In this document: positions 16,572 to 25,340 of the stretch, piece after piece
Layout of the letters: the number at the start of each line of letters is the position of its first letter
Position numbering within the stretch: the first letter of the stretch is position 1
DNA from: Massilia niastensis DSM 21313
Lineage (GTDB): Bacteria; Pseudomonadota; Gammaproteobacteria; Burkholderiales; Burkholderiaceae_D
NCBI RefSeq assembly: GCF_000382345.1
Contig: NZ_KB908090.1
Span: 1 to 64,000, forward strand
DNA length: 64,000 bases
Reading direction: 5' to 3'
Notes under the pieces: model-generated
What the model saw: the letters and a program-made list of their open reading frames with translations, nothing else
Told to the model about the DNA's origin: nothing
The model's database searches: none
Program-made: the position numbers and the translations under genes

Positions 16572-18896
16572 TTAGAACTTGAGGTTCGCGGTCAGGGTCG
16601 CCGAACGTCCCGCGCCGACGCCGGCATAGTGCGGAGACGAGACACGGTCGAAGTACAGCTTGTCGGTCAGGTTCTGGATGTTCAGCTGGAACGACACGTT
16701 CGGATTCAATACATAGCTCGCCATCGCATCCCAGCGGGTGTACGCCGGCGAGTACTTGGTGTTGTTGATGTTGGCGAACTGGCGATCCACGAAGTTCATG
16801 CCGCCGCCGATCGTGAAGCTCTTGTTCAGCGCATAGCTCGTCCACAGCGAGGCGCTATGCTTCGGCGTGGTCGGGAAGGCGTTGCCGTTGAACGGGGACG
16901 GGGTCCAGACCGGACGCGCGGTGGTGCCGGTGTTCACGAAACCGTTGTCGGCGATGATGCCGTCCAGCCAGGTGTAACCGCCGAACACGGTCCAGGCATT
17001 GGTGAGCTTGCCCGAGAAGCCCAGCTCGACGCCTTTCAGTTCCTTGCGGCCCACGTTCTGGGTGGTGCCGTCCGGCGCGGTGACGCGGGCATTGTCCATG
17101 TCGCTTTCGAAGTAGGCCGCGGACAGCGACAGGCGGCCGCCCGGCAGCACTTCCCACTTGGTGCCCAGTTCGATGTTGCGGCTCTTCTGCGGTTGCAGGT
17201 TCTGGATCTGCACGGTCAGCGCATCCAGGCCGTCGCCGCCGTCGTTGCCCGGCGGCGTCGCCGAGGTCGCCCACGACAGGTAGATGCTGCCGTTCGCCTT
17301 CGGCTTGTACACCAGGCCGGCCTGGTAGGTGTCGAAGTAGCTGTGGACCTCGGCACGGGTGGCGGCGGTGCTGCCGACCGCCGGGGTATCCAGCACGCTC
17401 TGGAAGTCATCCCAGCGCGCGCCCAGGTTGAGTTGCCACTGCGGGCTGAACTCGATGGTATTGAAGCCATACACGGCGCGGGTCGTGGTCTTCACGCTGG
17501 TCAGGGTCGGCGACTGGCTGCGGGCATAGGCCCACGGCTCGTACGGATTCGGGTTGACCAGGGTGGTGCAGTTGTACAGCGTGGCGGCGCCCGAGGTCGG
17601 GCAGGTGAAGGTGCCGGTCAGCGGGTTGTTGGTGCCCGGGCTGAACACATAGCTGCCGCGGTCGGTGTCCTCGCGGCTGAACTCGACGCCCACGTTGAAG
17701 CTGTGCTTGATGCCGCCGGTCAGCGCGGTGCCGCTCAGGCTGGTCGCGTTGGCCACGGTTTCGGTGTCGACGACACGGGTGTTGGCGCGGCGCCAGACGG
17801 TGCCGTACAGGACGGTGTTGCCCTTCGAGTCGTCGGGCTGGGTCCAGACGTAGTCCTGGCTGCTCTTGCCGTAGCGCGTCACGTTGCGCAGCGCCAGGCC
17901 GCTGCCGAACTCATGGCGCACGTCGACGGTGGCGACATCGGTTTCGGTATCGCGGAAATCGCGGTTGGCCAGGCCGTAGAAGGCTTCGCGGTCGACCGTG
18001 AACGGGGTGCCGCCGCCGTTCTTCGACACGTTGGCGCCGGTCGTGATCGGGTTGTCGAACGGGATGCCGGTATCCGGGATCTCGCTGCTTTCCATGTGGT
18101 AGTAGCTCAGGATCGCGCGGGTCGGGCCGGTCAGGCCCAGGGTGACGGTCGGCGCGATGCCCCAGCGGTCGCCGCCGACGACATCGCGGCCGGCGACGTC
18201 GGCCTCATGGGCCATGGCGTTCAGGCGGAACGCGGCATTGCCGCCCAGGACGCGGTTGACGTCGGCGGTCACGCGGCGGTACTTGTCGGTGCCCAGGCCC
18301 ACGGTGGCGTTGTTGAAGTCGTATTCCTTGGCGCTCTTGGTGACGATGTTGATGCCGCCGCCGGCCGACGAACGGCCGCCCATGGCCGAGTTCGGTCCCT
18401 TGGTGACTTCGATCTGCTCGATCGCGAAGATCTCGCGCGACTGCGAACCGGAATCGCGCACGCCGTCGATATAGGTGTCGGTCTGGGCGTTGTAGCCGCG
18501 GATGAACAGGTTGTCGCCCACCGGGTTGCCGCCCTCGGCCGCGCCGATGGTGATGCCGGGCACGGTGCGCAGCGCGTCGGTCAGCGACACGGCGCCGGTC
18601 TGCGAGATCACGTCCGACGTGACGACCGTGACCGATTTCGGGGTGTCCAGCAGCGGTGCGGTGAACTTGTCGGAAGCCGAGCGTACCGGCCCCTGGATGG
18701 CGCGATCTCCGTTCGCGTTGATGTGGACCTTCGGCATGTTCGCGCCATCAGCCGGTTCCGGCGCCTCGGCTTGGGCCGCAAACGGGATAGCCAGCGTCGC
18801 GAGAACGGCGAGCGCAGGCGCCGACAACACGGGACTACGGGAATGAGCTTGACTCTTGATGAAGGTGCGGCCTGCCTGCATTGCAATCTTGGTCAT
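16572..18896 (-). CDS. TonB-dependent catecholate siderophore receptor (Fiu-like)
   Basis: A 774-residue outer-membrane transporter. A signal peptide (about 1-43, ending AAQA) is followed by the plug domain: LLDTPKSVTVVTSDVI, DALRTVPGITIGAAEGG, IEVTKGPNSAMGGRSSAGG. A 22-strand beta-barrel ends in the C-terminal aromatic residue (LTANLKF). Plug motifs and length fit the Fiu/BfrD group that takes up monomeric catechols and catecholate siderophores; the exact ligand is not readable from sequence. A Fur box lies upstream at about 18969-18983 and a strong terminator downstream, so it is a monocistronic iron-regulated gene. Confidence 0.93.
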   Translation of the reverse strand: MTKIAMQAGRTFIKSQAHSRSPVLSAPALAVLATLAIPFAAQAEAPEPADGANMPKVHINANGDRAIQGPVRSASDKFTAPLLDTPKSVTVVTSDVISQTGAVSLTDALRTVPGITIGAAEGGNPVGDNLFIRGYNAQTDTYIDGVRDSGSQSREIFAIEQIEVTKGPNSAMGGRSSAGGGINIVTKSAKEYDFNNATVGLGTDKYRRVTADVNRVLGGNAAFRLNAMAHEADVAGRDVVGGDRWGIAPTVTLGLTGPTRAILSYYHMESSEIPDTGIPFDNPITTGANVSKNGGGTPFTVDREAFYGLANRDFRDTETDVATVDVRHEFGSGLALRNVTRYGKSSQDYVWTQPDDSKGNTVLYGTVWRRANTRVVDTETVANATSLSGTALTGGIKHSFNVGVEFSREDTDRGSYVFSPGTNNPLTGTFTCPTSGAATLYNCTTLVNPNPYEPWAYARSQSPTLTSVKTTTRAVYGFNTIEFSPQWQLNLGARWDDFQSVLDTPAVGSTAATRAEVHSYFDTYQAGLVYKPKANGSIYLSWATSATPPGNDGGDGLDALTVQIQNLQPQKSRNIELGTKWEVLPGGRLSLSAAYFESDMDNARVTAPDGTTQNVGRKELKGVELGFSGKLTNAWTVFGGYTWLDGIIADNGFVNTGTTARPVWTPSPFNGNAFPTTPKHSASLWTSYALNKSFTIGGGMNFVDRQFANINNTKYSPAYTRWDAMASYVLNPNVSFQLNIQNLTDKLYFDRVSSPHYAGVGAGRSATLTANLKF

Positions 18897-18964
18897 GTTG
18901 AAGTTTCTTATTGAGCGAAATTCGGGAAATCGGAGCCCTCGAGTCGAGCAAGCCCGGGGAAACA

Positions 18965-18987
18965 GGAATGAGAATGATTCTTATTAT
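18965..18987 (-). promoter_or_regulatory. Fur box upstream of the siderophore receptor
   Basis: TGAGAATGATTCTTA (18969-18983) fits the 7-1-7 Fur consensus TGATAATNATTATCA with few mismatches, embedded in an AT-rich stretch about 70-90 bases before the receptor start. It predicts repression by Fur with iron. Confidence 0.82.
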
Positions 18988-19228
18988 GCTTTGTGTATAG
19001 CCCTTTGACAAGAACTATAAGGTTTGAGGCTTCAATTGATTGTTGCAATTACACATCTGCCGCGTCAGCGCTTCGATCCCGACCGGGAACCGGTCGCGCC
19101 GCGTCAGCTTCTTCCTGCCGGCGTATTCGGCAGCGGAAAGCGCATTGGCGTCACCGATCGGGCTCCCGATCGGACGCTCCCCCATTGTCAGTCGCGCCGG
19201 CAGCGGCATCTGGTTGCCGAGGCCGGTT

Positions 19229-19256
19229 CTTGACGCGTTCTTAACATTTCCTTCAC
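19229..19256 (+). promoter_or_regulatory. Three-fold 11-bp-phased CTTAAC-like array (PmrA/QseB-type operator)
   Basis: CTTGAC (19229-19234), CTTAAC (19240-19245) and CTTCAC (19251-19256) are separated by exactly 5 bases each. A -10-like TACAGT (19268-19273) begins 11 bases later, so the last half-site overlaps the -35 position, as at class II activator promoters. It matches the array at 9086-9124 in half-site sequence, spacing and orientation to the gene, and precedes the methyltransferase. Confidence 0.68.
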
Positions 19257-19342
19257 AACGCTCTTGCTACAGTGGCTGGAGTGCCGATTCGTCGCGCGCC
19301 GCGGGGACCGGATCCGATTGCCGACATGAAGAGTCAACCAAC

Positions 19343-20188
19343 GTGCAGACCGCCTGCCGAATTTCTCCGCTGCTCGACACCCCTGGAGACGAGCTGGAAT
19401 TGCCCTATGCGCCCGCGCCTTGGGTATTGAAACAATGCGCACGAACGGGGATCGTCTTTCTGGCCAATCCGCCTGCTTATGAGGCGTTGAGCGAAGACTT
19501 TGCTTATGAGCTGACGTTCAAGAAAGAGTCGGCAGCCCGCAAGCAGGCCGAACCGGTCCGTTATGCCTTCAGCACCGCGCTGAAGCGCCTTCGTGGGCGT
19601 GTACTCAAGCGCAACAAGACCCTGCATCTGTTACGTGGACTGATCGAGGCCTCGGAGTCGGGGAGCATCAACGTGCTTGACATCGGCTGCGGATGGGGGG
19701 AATTGCTCGAAAACCTGCTGCACTCCCTGCCCGCCCGTGTTGCCGGCCGCTGCATTCCACACGGGATCGAAATCTCGCGCAAGCTGGCCGGCCTGTCGGA
19801 TGCGAAACTGCGCCGGCTCCGCGGCCGCTGCATCCATGCCTCGGCACAGGACGGGATCCGGGAATTCAATGATCGCTATTTCGATGTGATTGTCATGGCC
19901 TCGTACCTGGAACACGAAGCGAACCCCTTGCCAGTCCTGGAAGGTTGCCGGGATCGCCTGAAATCCGATGGGAGCATTCTGATCAAGGTCCCCAATTTCG
20001 CATGTCTCAACCGCAAGTTGCGCGGCGCCAAGTGGTGCGGCTTTCGCTGGCCCGATCACGTCAATTACTTCACGCCGGTTACCTTGCAGGCGATGCTGGA
20101 GAAGGCAGGCCTGGAAATCGTCCGCATGACAGTGCTCGACCGAAATCCCCTGAGCGACAATATGTATGCGGTGGCGCGCCGGCGCTGA
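19343..20188 (+). CDS. Class I SAM-dependent methyltransferase
   Basis: A 281-residue protein. The SAM-binding motif VLDIGCGWGELL is followed by the acidic motif 2 (GIEIS), FDVIVMASYLEHEANP (post-motif typical of Methyltransf_23) and LKSDGSILIKVPNFA. An N-terminal ~90-residue part (ELPYAPAPWVLKQC...) is specific to this subgroup and has no function I recognise. Related enzymes act on sugars or lipid-linked intermediates. The GTG at 19343 behind GAAGAG is chosen because the frame upstream to 19040 overlaps the promoter array and lacks coding character. The shared operator array suggests a role in surface modification (inference). Confidence 0.8.
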   Translation: MQTACRISPLLDTPGDELELPYAPAPWVLKQCARTGIVFLANPPAYEALSEDFAYELTFKKESAARKQAEPVRYAFSTALKRLRGRVLKRNKTLHLLRGLIEASESGSINVLDIGCGWGELLENLLHSLPARVAGRCIPHGIEISRKLAGLSDAKLRRLRGRCIHASAQDGIREFNDRYFDVIVMASYLEHEANPLPVLEGCRDRLKSDGSILIKVPNFACLNRKLRGAKWCGFRWPDHVNYFTPVTLQAMLEKAGLEIVRMTVLDRNPLSDNMYAVARRR

Positions 20189-20307
20189 CGGCGGCATGCG
20201 ATCGGGATAGGGGCGTCCGGCGCGCGCTCCCCTTTCACACCATCCGGCAGGCGGGTCCGCGCCGGTATTTCGACGAGTCCGGCCCAGTCCGGATCGGTCG
20301 ACCCCGG

Positions 20308-20619
20308 TCAGTCGCGCACTGGCTTCCTGGCCGCATGATGCTCGACCGGGATCTCGGTCCAGCCACGATCAAGGTAGTGCAAGGCCAGGATGTCCTGGAT
20401 TCCCATGGCATAGGCGGCCCGCACCATGGGCAGGGTGAATATCAGCACCCAGGCGCCTGCCAGCAGTGCCGGAACGAAGACGATGACGCCCGCCATCAGG
20501 GCATGGAACCACATCCGTTTGTACGCCAGGTACAACATGCCGCCGACAAGCGTGAGAACGGGGGAAGCGCCGCTGACGATTTCCTTCCGCCTGCCGCAAG
20601 GCGATATGAATACGCGCAC
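20308..20619 (-). CDS. Small hypothetical membrane protein
   Basis: A 103-residue product with two adjacent hydrophobic segments (about 17-33 and 42-70; ALMAGVIVFVPALLAGAWVL) and an aromatic/basic link KRMWFHALM. It faintly resembles short DUF2628-type inner membrane proteins, but I do not recognise the family with certainty. The hydrophobic profile and good G/C third positions favour a real gene. The N-terminal 15 residues are less convincing, so the true start may be internal. Confidence 0.5.
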   Translation of the reverse strand: MRVFISPCGRRKEIVSGASPVLTLVGGMLYLAYKRMWFHALMAGVIVFVPALLAGAWVLIFTLPMVRAAYAMGIQDILALHYLDRGWTEIPVEHHAARKPVRD

Positions 20620-20968
20620 AATGAAATCCGCTGTAAGGAAAAAATCATTGTACTGACAACATCATCCAACTAAGTCACGAATTGTTTCTTTTTAAAAATT
20701 CATGCATCGATCATGAGGCGATTCAGTACAGGGCATGGAAGCTACAGCCGAGGTACCTCGAATCAGCAAACTCATCAGCTCATCGGCAAGGGCCCTGGTG
20801 ATGAGGGAGATGTCAAAAAGAAAATCTTGTGCAAACTCCCCCCCATGTTATCGTCCGGCAGCCAAAAATCGCCCCTCGCCAACTGCGTCGTTCTTTCCAT
20901 ATTTTTCTAAAATCGAAAGCATGTCGCCCGGCGAACGATGTCACTCCTGCTACTGCTGCTCAAGCAGG
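20620..20968. other. AT-richer intergenic region without recognised features
   Basis: A 349-base stretch with poor coding character in all frames and several A/T runs (e.g. 20687-20698). It must contain the promoter of the small membrane protein on the minus strand. Nothing else could be identified. Confidence 0.45.
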
Positions 20969-21190
20969 TCACTCGTTGATCTGTTCGACCTTGCCATTCC
21001 TGGGGGTGGCGTTTTCATGAAACAGGTCGCCAAGGTATTCGGCCAGTTCGTGCTCGGCGACATCGGCCGGCACGATGAAGTCGGCCGGCCTGCGCTTGCC
21101 GTCGGCGCCGAGGTAGTAGGCCTGCCACGCACCTGCCGCGCCGGCGACGGCCACCGGCGTCCCGAACACGCGAAAGCGGAATTCCTTCAT
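20969..21190 (-). CDS. Short uncharacterised protein (DUF7661-like)
   Basis: A 73-residue soluble acidic protein. MKEFRFRVFGTPVAV followed by AYYLGADGKRRPADFIVPADV and an ELAEYLGDLFHENATP C-terminus is a pattern seen in short conserved proteins of betaproteobacteria annotated as DUF7661. It is probably a small alpha/beta fold of unknown role. A ribosome site (AAGGAG, about 9 bases upstream) precedes the ATG at 21190. It is monocistronic and divergent from the next gene. Confidence 0.68.
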   Translation of the reverse strand: MKEFRFRVFGTPVAVAGAAGAWQAYYLGADGKRRPADFIVPADVAEHELAEYLGDLFHENATPRNGKVEQINE

Positions 21191-21309
21191 CTGCCGGCTC
21201 CTTTCGTCGGATACATCTGCTTACAGTCGAGCAACGGCGATTTACCGCTGCCTAACGGACAATGATTTCATCATAAACAAGCCCTGCGCATCATTGCAAT
21301 GCGGGATAC

Positions 21310-21885
21310 ATGACGATGAAACCATTACGCGTGGCCGTCGCGGCCACCCTGCTGCTTGGCCTGGCGCGCTCCAGCTGGGCGATTCCGGTCGGCGAATGGC
21401 GCGCCGACGACCTGATGGCCCAGGCCGTGGAAATGAAGAAGAGCCTGGGCCTGAACCCGAACCAGGCCACCCTCTGGGACCAGAGCACCCGCAACGCGCG
21501 CGCCATCCTGCGTGCCCGCGCCGGCCGGCGCGAAGCCCTGGAAGCGCAGCTGAAGAAAGCCGCCGCCCATCCCGACGCCGACCTGCGCGCCCTCGCCCGC
21601 CCGATGGACGAGGATGCGGCGGCGACCGTGGCCGAAGACCGCCAGCTGCGCGAGATCTGGCTGACCGTCAACGATGCGCTCGACGACCGTCAGCGCCGGC
21701 TGGTGCTGGAGCAGTTGCGCAGCCAGCTCGAGCGCCAGGAGCGGCCGCCGGGCGCCGGCGCGGAGCACGAGCGGCCGCAGGGCCGGCCGGGCGGCAGGCC
21801 GGAAGGCGGCGCGCGCCAGGGACACGGGTCCCTGGAAATCGGCGGCGGCGTCGGCGGCGGCGCGGGCAACCGCAACGGCTTCTAG
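21310..21885 (+). CDS. Periplasmic Spy/CpxP-like protein with Gly/Arg-rich tail
   Basis: A 191-residue exported protein. A signal peptide (about 1-24, ending SSWA) precedes a helical core with LGLNPNQATLWDQ and repeated Arg/Lys/Glu helices. This core resembles small periplasmic chaperone/metal-tolerance proteins of the Spy/CpxP group. The C-terminal ~45 residues are low-complexity Gly/Arg/Pro (RPGGRPEGGARQ...). Family assignment is tentative. It lies 40 bases before the S41 protease gene and is probably cotranscribed with it, which suits a role in envelope protein quality control. The alternative start at 21316 would remove two residues. Confidence 0.7.
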   Translation: MTMKPLRVAVAATLLLGLARSSWAIPVGEWRADDLMAQAVEMKKSLGLNPNQATLWDQSTRNARAILRARAGRREALEAQLKKAAAHPDADLRALARPMDEDAAATVAEDRQLREIWLTVNDALDDRQRRLVLEQLRSQLERQERPPGAGAEHERPQGRPGGRPEGGARQGHGSLEIGGGVGGGAGNRNGF

Positions 21886-21925
21886 GCCCGGTCCCGACAG
21901 TATTCACCAACGAAAGGACGCACCC

Positions 21926-23284
21926 ATGCGCCGACTTCCCCTGGCCGCAGCCCTCTGCCTGTGCCTGAACACCCTGGTCCACGCCGCAGACCGGCCCGTG
22001 ACGATTCCCGACGCGGACATCGAACAGCTGCTGTCCGCCTACGCCCTGGTCAAGGCGCGCTATGTCGAGCCGGTCGACGACCGGAAGCTCCTGGGCGCGG
22101 CGATCGACGGCATGCTGGCCTCGCTCGACCCGCACTCGCAATACCTCGACAAGGACGAACTGGCGGAACTGGAACAGGGCCACCGGGGCGAATACGCCGG
22201 CATCGGCATCGAGGCCGAATTCGATGGTCCCGACATGGTCGTGGTCTCCGTCAGCGAAGGCGGCCCGGCCGACCTGGCCGGCATCGAACCGGGCGACGTC
22301 ATCGTCAACGTCGATGGCGAGCCGGTCGCCGGCCTGCGTTCCAGGCAGGTGGCGAAGCGCATGCGCAGCACCGCCGGCAGCCGGCTGGCGCTCGGCGTGC
22401 GCCGCGGCGCCAAGGGCGCGCTGCGCAGCATCGGCCTGACGCGCGCCACCGTGCAGGCCGAAACGGTCAGGATGCGCGAGGCCGCGCCGGGCGTTGCCTG
22501 GATCCGGGTCTCCCAGTTCGAGGAAAAGACCGCCGCCGACCTGGTGGCGCTGCTGCACCAGCTCGATGGACAGGGCGCGCCGCGCGCCATCGTGCTCGAC
22601 CTGCGCAACGATCCGGGCGGCCTGGTATCGGCCGCGGTCGGCGTCGCCGGCGTCTTCCTGCCACCGGACGCCGTGGTGTTCTCGGCGCGCGGCGCGACCG
22701 GCGCCACCACCAGCACCGTCACGGTCAACCCGCGCTTCCACCGCGCCGCCGGCGAACCCGACATCCTCGCCGCCCTGCCCGCCTGGACCCGCACGGTGCC
22801 GCTGGCGGTGCTGGTGAACGGCAGCTCGGTCTCCTCCGCCGAGCTGGTGGCGGGCGCGCTGCAGGACCATGGCCGCGCCAGGGTCGTGGGCAGCCAGACC
22901 TTCGGCAAGGGTTCGATCCAGACCGTGTTCCCGCTGCCGCACGACAGCGCGATCAAGATGACGGTGGCGCGCTACTTCACGCCGAACGGCCACGAGATCC
23001 AGGCGAAGGGCATCACGCCCGACCTGCCGGTCGCGCCCAATCGCGGCGCGAAGGACGCCGACATGCCCCTGCTGCGCGAGGCGGACCTGGCGCGCCACCT
23101 CGAAGCCACCCAGGACGCCACGTCCCCTGCCGGCGCCAGGGCAAGGCGCGGGACGCTGGAAAGCACGCGCAGCTTCGGCACCGGCGACGACCGCGCGCTG
23201 GCGGCCGCGGTCAGGCTGCTCACGCCCGGCAAGGGCCTGGTGTCGGATGCCGGCGCCCTGCTGCGCAAGCTGCGCATCCGGTAG
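21926..23284 (+). CDS. S41-family C-terminal processing protease (CtpA-like)
   Basis: A 452-residue periplasmic serine protease. Signal peptide (about 1-20), N-terminal helices with LDPHSQYLDKDEL, a PDZ domain (about 85-165; GIEPGDVIVNVDGEPV) and the S41 core. The catalytic Ser lies in SSVSSAELVAGAL (about residues 303-304) and the Lys is K328 in TFGKGSIQTV. Such proteases trim or degrade envelope proteins at their C-termini. The ATG at 21926 is supported by AAAGGA and the signal peptide; the frame upstream overlaps the previous gene. It probably forms an operon with the Spy/CpxP-like gene. Confidence 0.92.
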   Translation: MRRLPLAAALCLCLNTLVHAADRPVTIPDADIEQLLSAYALVKARYVEPVDDRKLLGAAIDGMLASLDPHSQYLDKDELAELEQGHRGEYAGIGIEAEFDGPDMVVVSVSEGGPADLAGIEPGDVIVNVDGEPVAGLRSRQVAKRMRSTAGSRLALGVRRGAKGALRSIGLTRATVQAETVRMREAAPGVAWIRVSQFEEKTAADLVALLHQLDGQGAPRAIVLDLRNDPGGLVSAAVGVAGVFLPPDAVVFSARGATGATTSTVTVNPRFHRAAGEPDILAALPAWTRTVPLAVLVNGSSVSSAELVAGALQDHGRARVVGSQTFGKGSIQTVFPLPHDSAIKMTVARYFTPNGHEIQAKGITPDLPVAPNRGAKDADMPLLREADLARHLEATQDATSPAGARARRGTLESTRSFGTGDDRALAAAVRLLTPGKGLVSDAGALLRKLRIR

Positions 23285-23287
23285 TCC

Positions 23288-24505
23288 TTACGACGCGCGC
23301 GCCCCGGCGCGCCGCGGCGATGCCGCCGCCTGCGCCACATGCGGCTCGGGCGCGTGGGCCGCGACGCGGTCGCGTCCGGCCGTCTTGGCGTCGTACATGG
23401 CGGCGTCGGCGCGCGCCAGCGCCAACCGCAGCTCCTCGCCCGGCGCGAACACGGTGACGCCGACGCTCAGGGTCAGCACCCGCAGCTCGTCCGCTTGCGG
23501 ATGGCGCGCGATCGCGTCGCGCACCGCATGGCGCAGCTTGTCGCCCACGCCGACCGCGCCGCCCAGGTTGGTATCCGGCAGCAGCAGCACGAACTCGTCC
23601 CCGCCATGGCGCGCCAGGCAGTCGACGCCGCGCAGCGACTGCCTGGCGCTGTCGGCCACCAGCTTCAGCGCCGCGTCGCCGGATTCGTGGCCGTGCCTGT
23701 CGTTGATCGCCTTGAAGTGATCCAGGTCGATCAGCAGCAGCGCCAGCGGCCTGCCGGTGCGCGCGGCGCGCGCGACCTCGCGGACGGCGATCTCGTGGAA
23801 GGCCTTGCGCGACTGCGCGCCGGTCAGGTAATCGTGGTTCGCCGCATGTTCGGCGCGCACCACGACCTGCCGGTGCGCGATCAGGAGTCCGCCCGTCGCC
23901 AGGGCCGGCAAGGCCAGCGACACCGCGGTCAGGAAGAACACGCTCCATGCGCTCGGCTGCAGCAGCGAGGTCGGCGCCTGGTCCGCGAGCGCCACCCACA
24001 GCATGCGCCCGCCATGGCCGAGGGCGACCAGGGCGCACATCGCCAGCACAAAATAGTAGATGTAGAACGGGCGGCGCCAGGCCTGGCGGCTGGCCAGCAC
24101 GGCGCGGGCGATCTCCGCGCACACCAGCGCCTGGAACAGCGACACCACGGCGCTGCGCGCGGCGAAGGAATCGAAACGGTAGTGGAACAGCGCCACCAGC
24201 ACGCCCAGCAGCGCGACCTGGGCCGCCAGCGGCCAGGCGCCGGCCGGCTGGCCGGCCAGCCGCCGGTAGCCGGCCACCAGCGCGGCGCCGGCGCCGGCAT
24301 AGGTCACGTTGGCGGCTTCGTAGGCCAGCAAGGGCGGCAGCTCGCGTCCGAACGCGTACAACGCGTTGCCCGCCATCCCCAGCAGCGAGGCCAGCAGCAG
24401 CTCGCGCATCCCGCGCACGCCTTCGGACGAGACCGACAGGAGCGCGAGGAAGCTCAGGAAGCAGAGCAGCGAGGCGATCAGGAATATCTGCTGGGTGGCG
24501 AGCAT
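23288..24505 (-). CDS. Membrane-bound diguanylate cyclase
   Basis: A 405-residue protein with six or seven transmembrane helices in the first ~215 residues and a C-terminal GGDEF domain. The active signature GGDEF is intact (G301-F305, RHGGDEFVLLL) and LLLIDLDHFKAINDRHGHESGD carries the metal-binding Asp; these fit an active cyclase making c-di-GMP. No clear RxxD inhibitory site was noted. The membrane part has no recognised sensor family. It converges with the S41 protease gene, with three bases between stops. Confidence 0.92.
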   Translation of the reverse strand: MLATQQIFLIASLLCFLSFLALLSVSSEGVRGMRELLLASLLGMAGNALYAFGRELPPLLAYEAANVTYAGAGAALVAGYRRLAGQPAGAWPLAAQVALLGVLVALFHYRFDSFAARSAVVSLFQALVCAEIARAVLASRQAWRRPFYIYYFVLAMCALVALGHGGRMLWVALADQAPTSLLQPSAWSVFFLTAVSLALPALATGGLLIAHRQVVVRAEHAANHDYLTGAQSRKAFHEIAVREVARAARTGRPLALLLIDLDHFKAINDRHGHESGDAALKLVADSARQSLRGVDCLARHGGDEFVLLLPDTNLGGAVGVGDKLRHAVRDAIARHPQADELRVLTLSVGVTVFAPGEELRLALARADAAMYDAKTAGRDRVAAHAPEPHVAQAAASPRRAGARAS

Positions 24506-24676
24506 TCGGTGGCGGGCGAGTCGAACGAGGGGCGGTGCGGCGGGCTGGTAGGTTGCTCCAAGGCTATATTATGGCGCGCATGCCGGCGAGCGCCGAGCGT
24601 TTCCTTGCGGAGGTGACGGATTTGCCACACCGGTCCTGGCTGGCCGGTATGGCGCCCGCAAGCGGGCGCACCGGAT

Positions 24677-25333
24677 TTATTTGAGCCGCGCGCTCAGCAT
24701 CCAGTAATGGTCCCAGCGCATGATCCTGATCTCGCGCACCACCGGCCCCAGCCGCTTGCGCAACTGGCTGTCGGTCGGATATCCCTTGGGCAGCTCGTGC
24801 CGCGTGCCGTCCGCATCCGCCTGGATCTCGAAGGTATTGCCCTGCAGGTCGGTACGGGCGATCGTGAGGCTGCTGCCCTCGACGTATTCGTCGTCGAGCA
24901 GCACCAGCAGCACGTCCTTGCCGAGCCGCATGCGCAGGTGGGCCAGCAGGACTTCCTGGCGCTCGCGCACCAGGTGCGACCACAGGAAACCGACGAACAC
25001 GGCGCTGAAGCGTTCCAGGTCCTGCGGCAGGTCGAAGGCGTCGGCGACCCGGTAGTCCACCTTCGACAAGCCCCGCCCGCGCTCGCGCGCCAGCGCGACC
25101 ATGGCCGGGCTGGCGTCGACCGCCACCACCGACGCGGCCACCTCGTCCAGCAGGGCGGTCCAGTAACCGGTTCCGCAGCCCAGCTCCAGCACGGCATGGC
25201 CGCCCAGCAGCGCCTTGACCTGGGCGCGCACCCCGGCCAGGTCGTCCTGGCGCTCGGGACGGTCGTAGCCCTTGTCGTAGCGGGCCGCGTTGCGTTCGTA
25301 ATAACCCGCGACCGGATCGTTCTCAACATTCAT
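24677..25333 (-). CDS. Class I SAM-dependent methyltransferase
   Basis: A 218-residue methyltransferase with the SAM-binding motif VLELGCGTGYWT, motif 2 VVAVDASPAM and VDYRVADAFDLP. AGYYERNAARYDKGYD at the N-terminus is common in Methyltransf_11/25 enzymes of unknown substrate. ATG 25333 lies eight bases after the cysB stop, so it is cotranscribed with cysB. The frame extends nine codons upstream into cysB, but that start would overlap the cysB end. Adjacency to cysB is common in related genomes, though a sulfur role is only an inference. Confidence 0.85.
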   Translation of the reverse strand: MNVENDPVAGYYERNAARYDKGYDRPERQDDLAGVRAQVKALLGGHAVLELGCGTGYWTALLDEVAASVVAVDASPAMVALARERGRGLSKVDYRVADAFDLPQDLERFSAVFVGFLWSHLVRERQEVLLAHLRMRLGKDVLLVLLDDEYVEGSSLTIARTDLQGNTFEIQADADGTRHELPKGYPTDSQLRKRLGPVVREIRIMRWDHYWMLSARLK

Positions 25334-25340
25334 GTAATGC

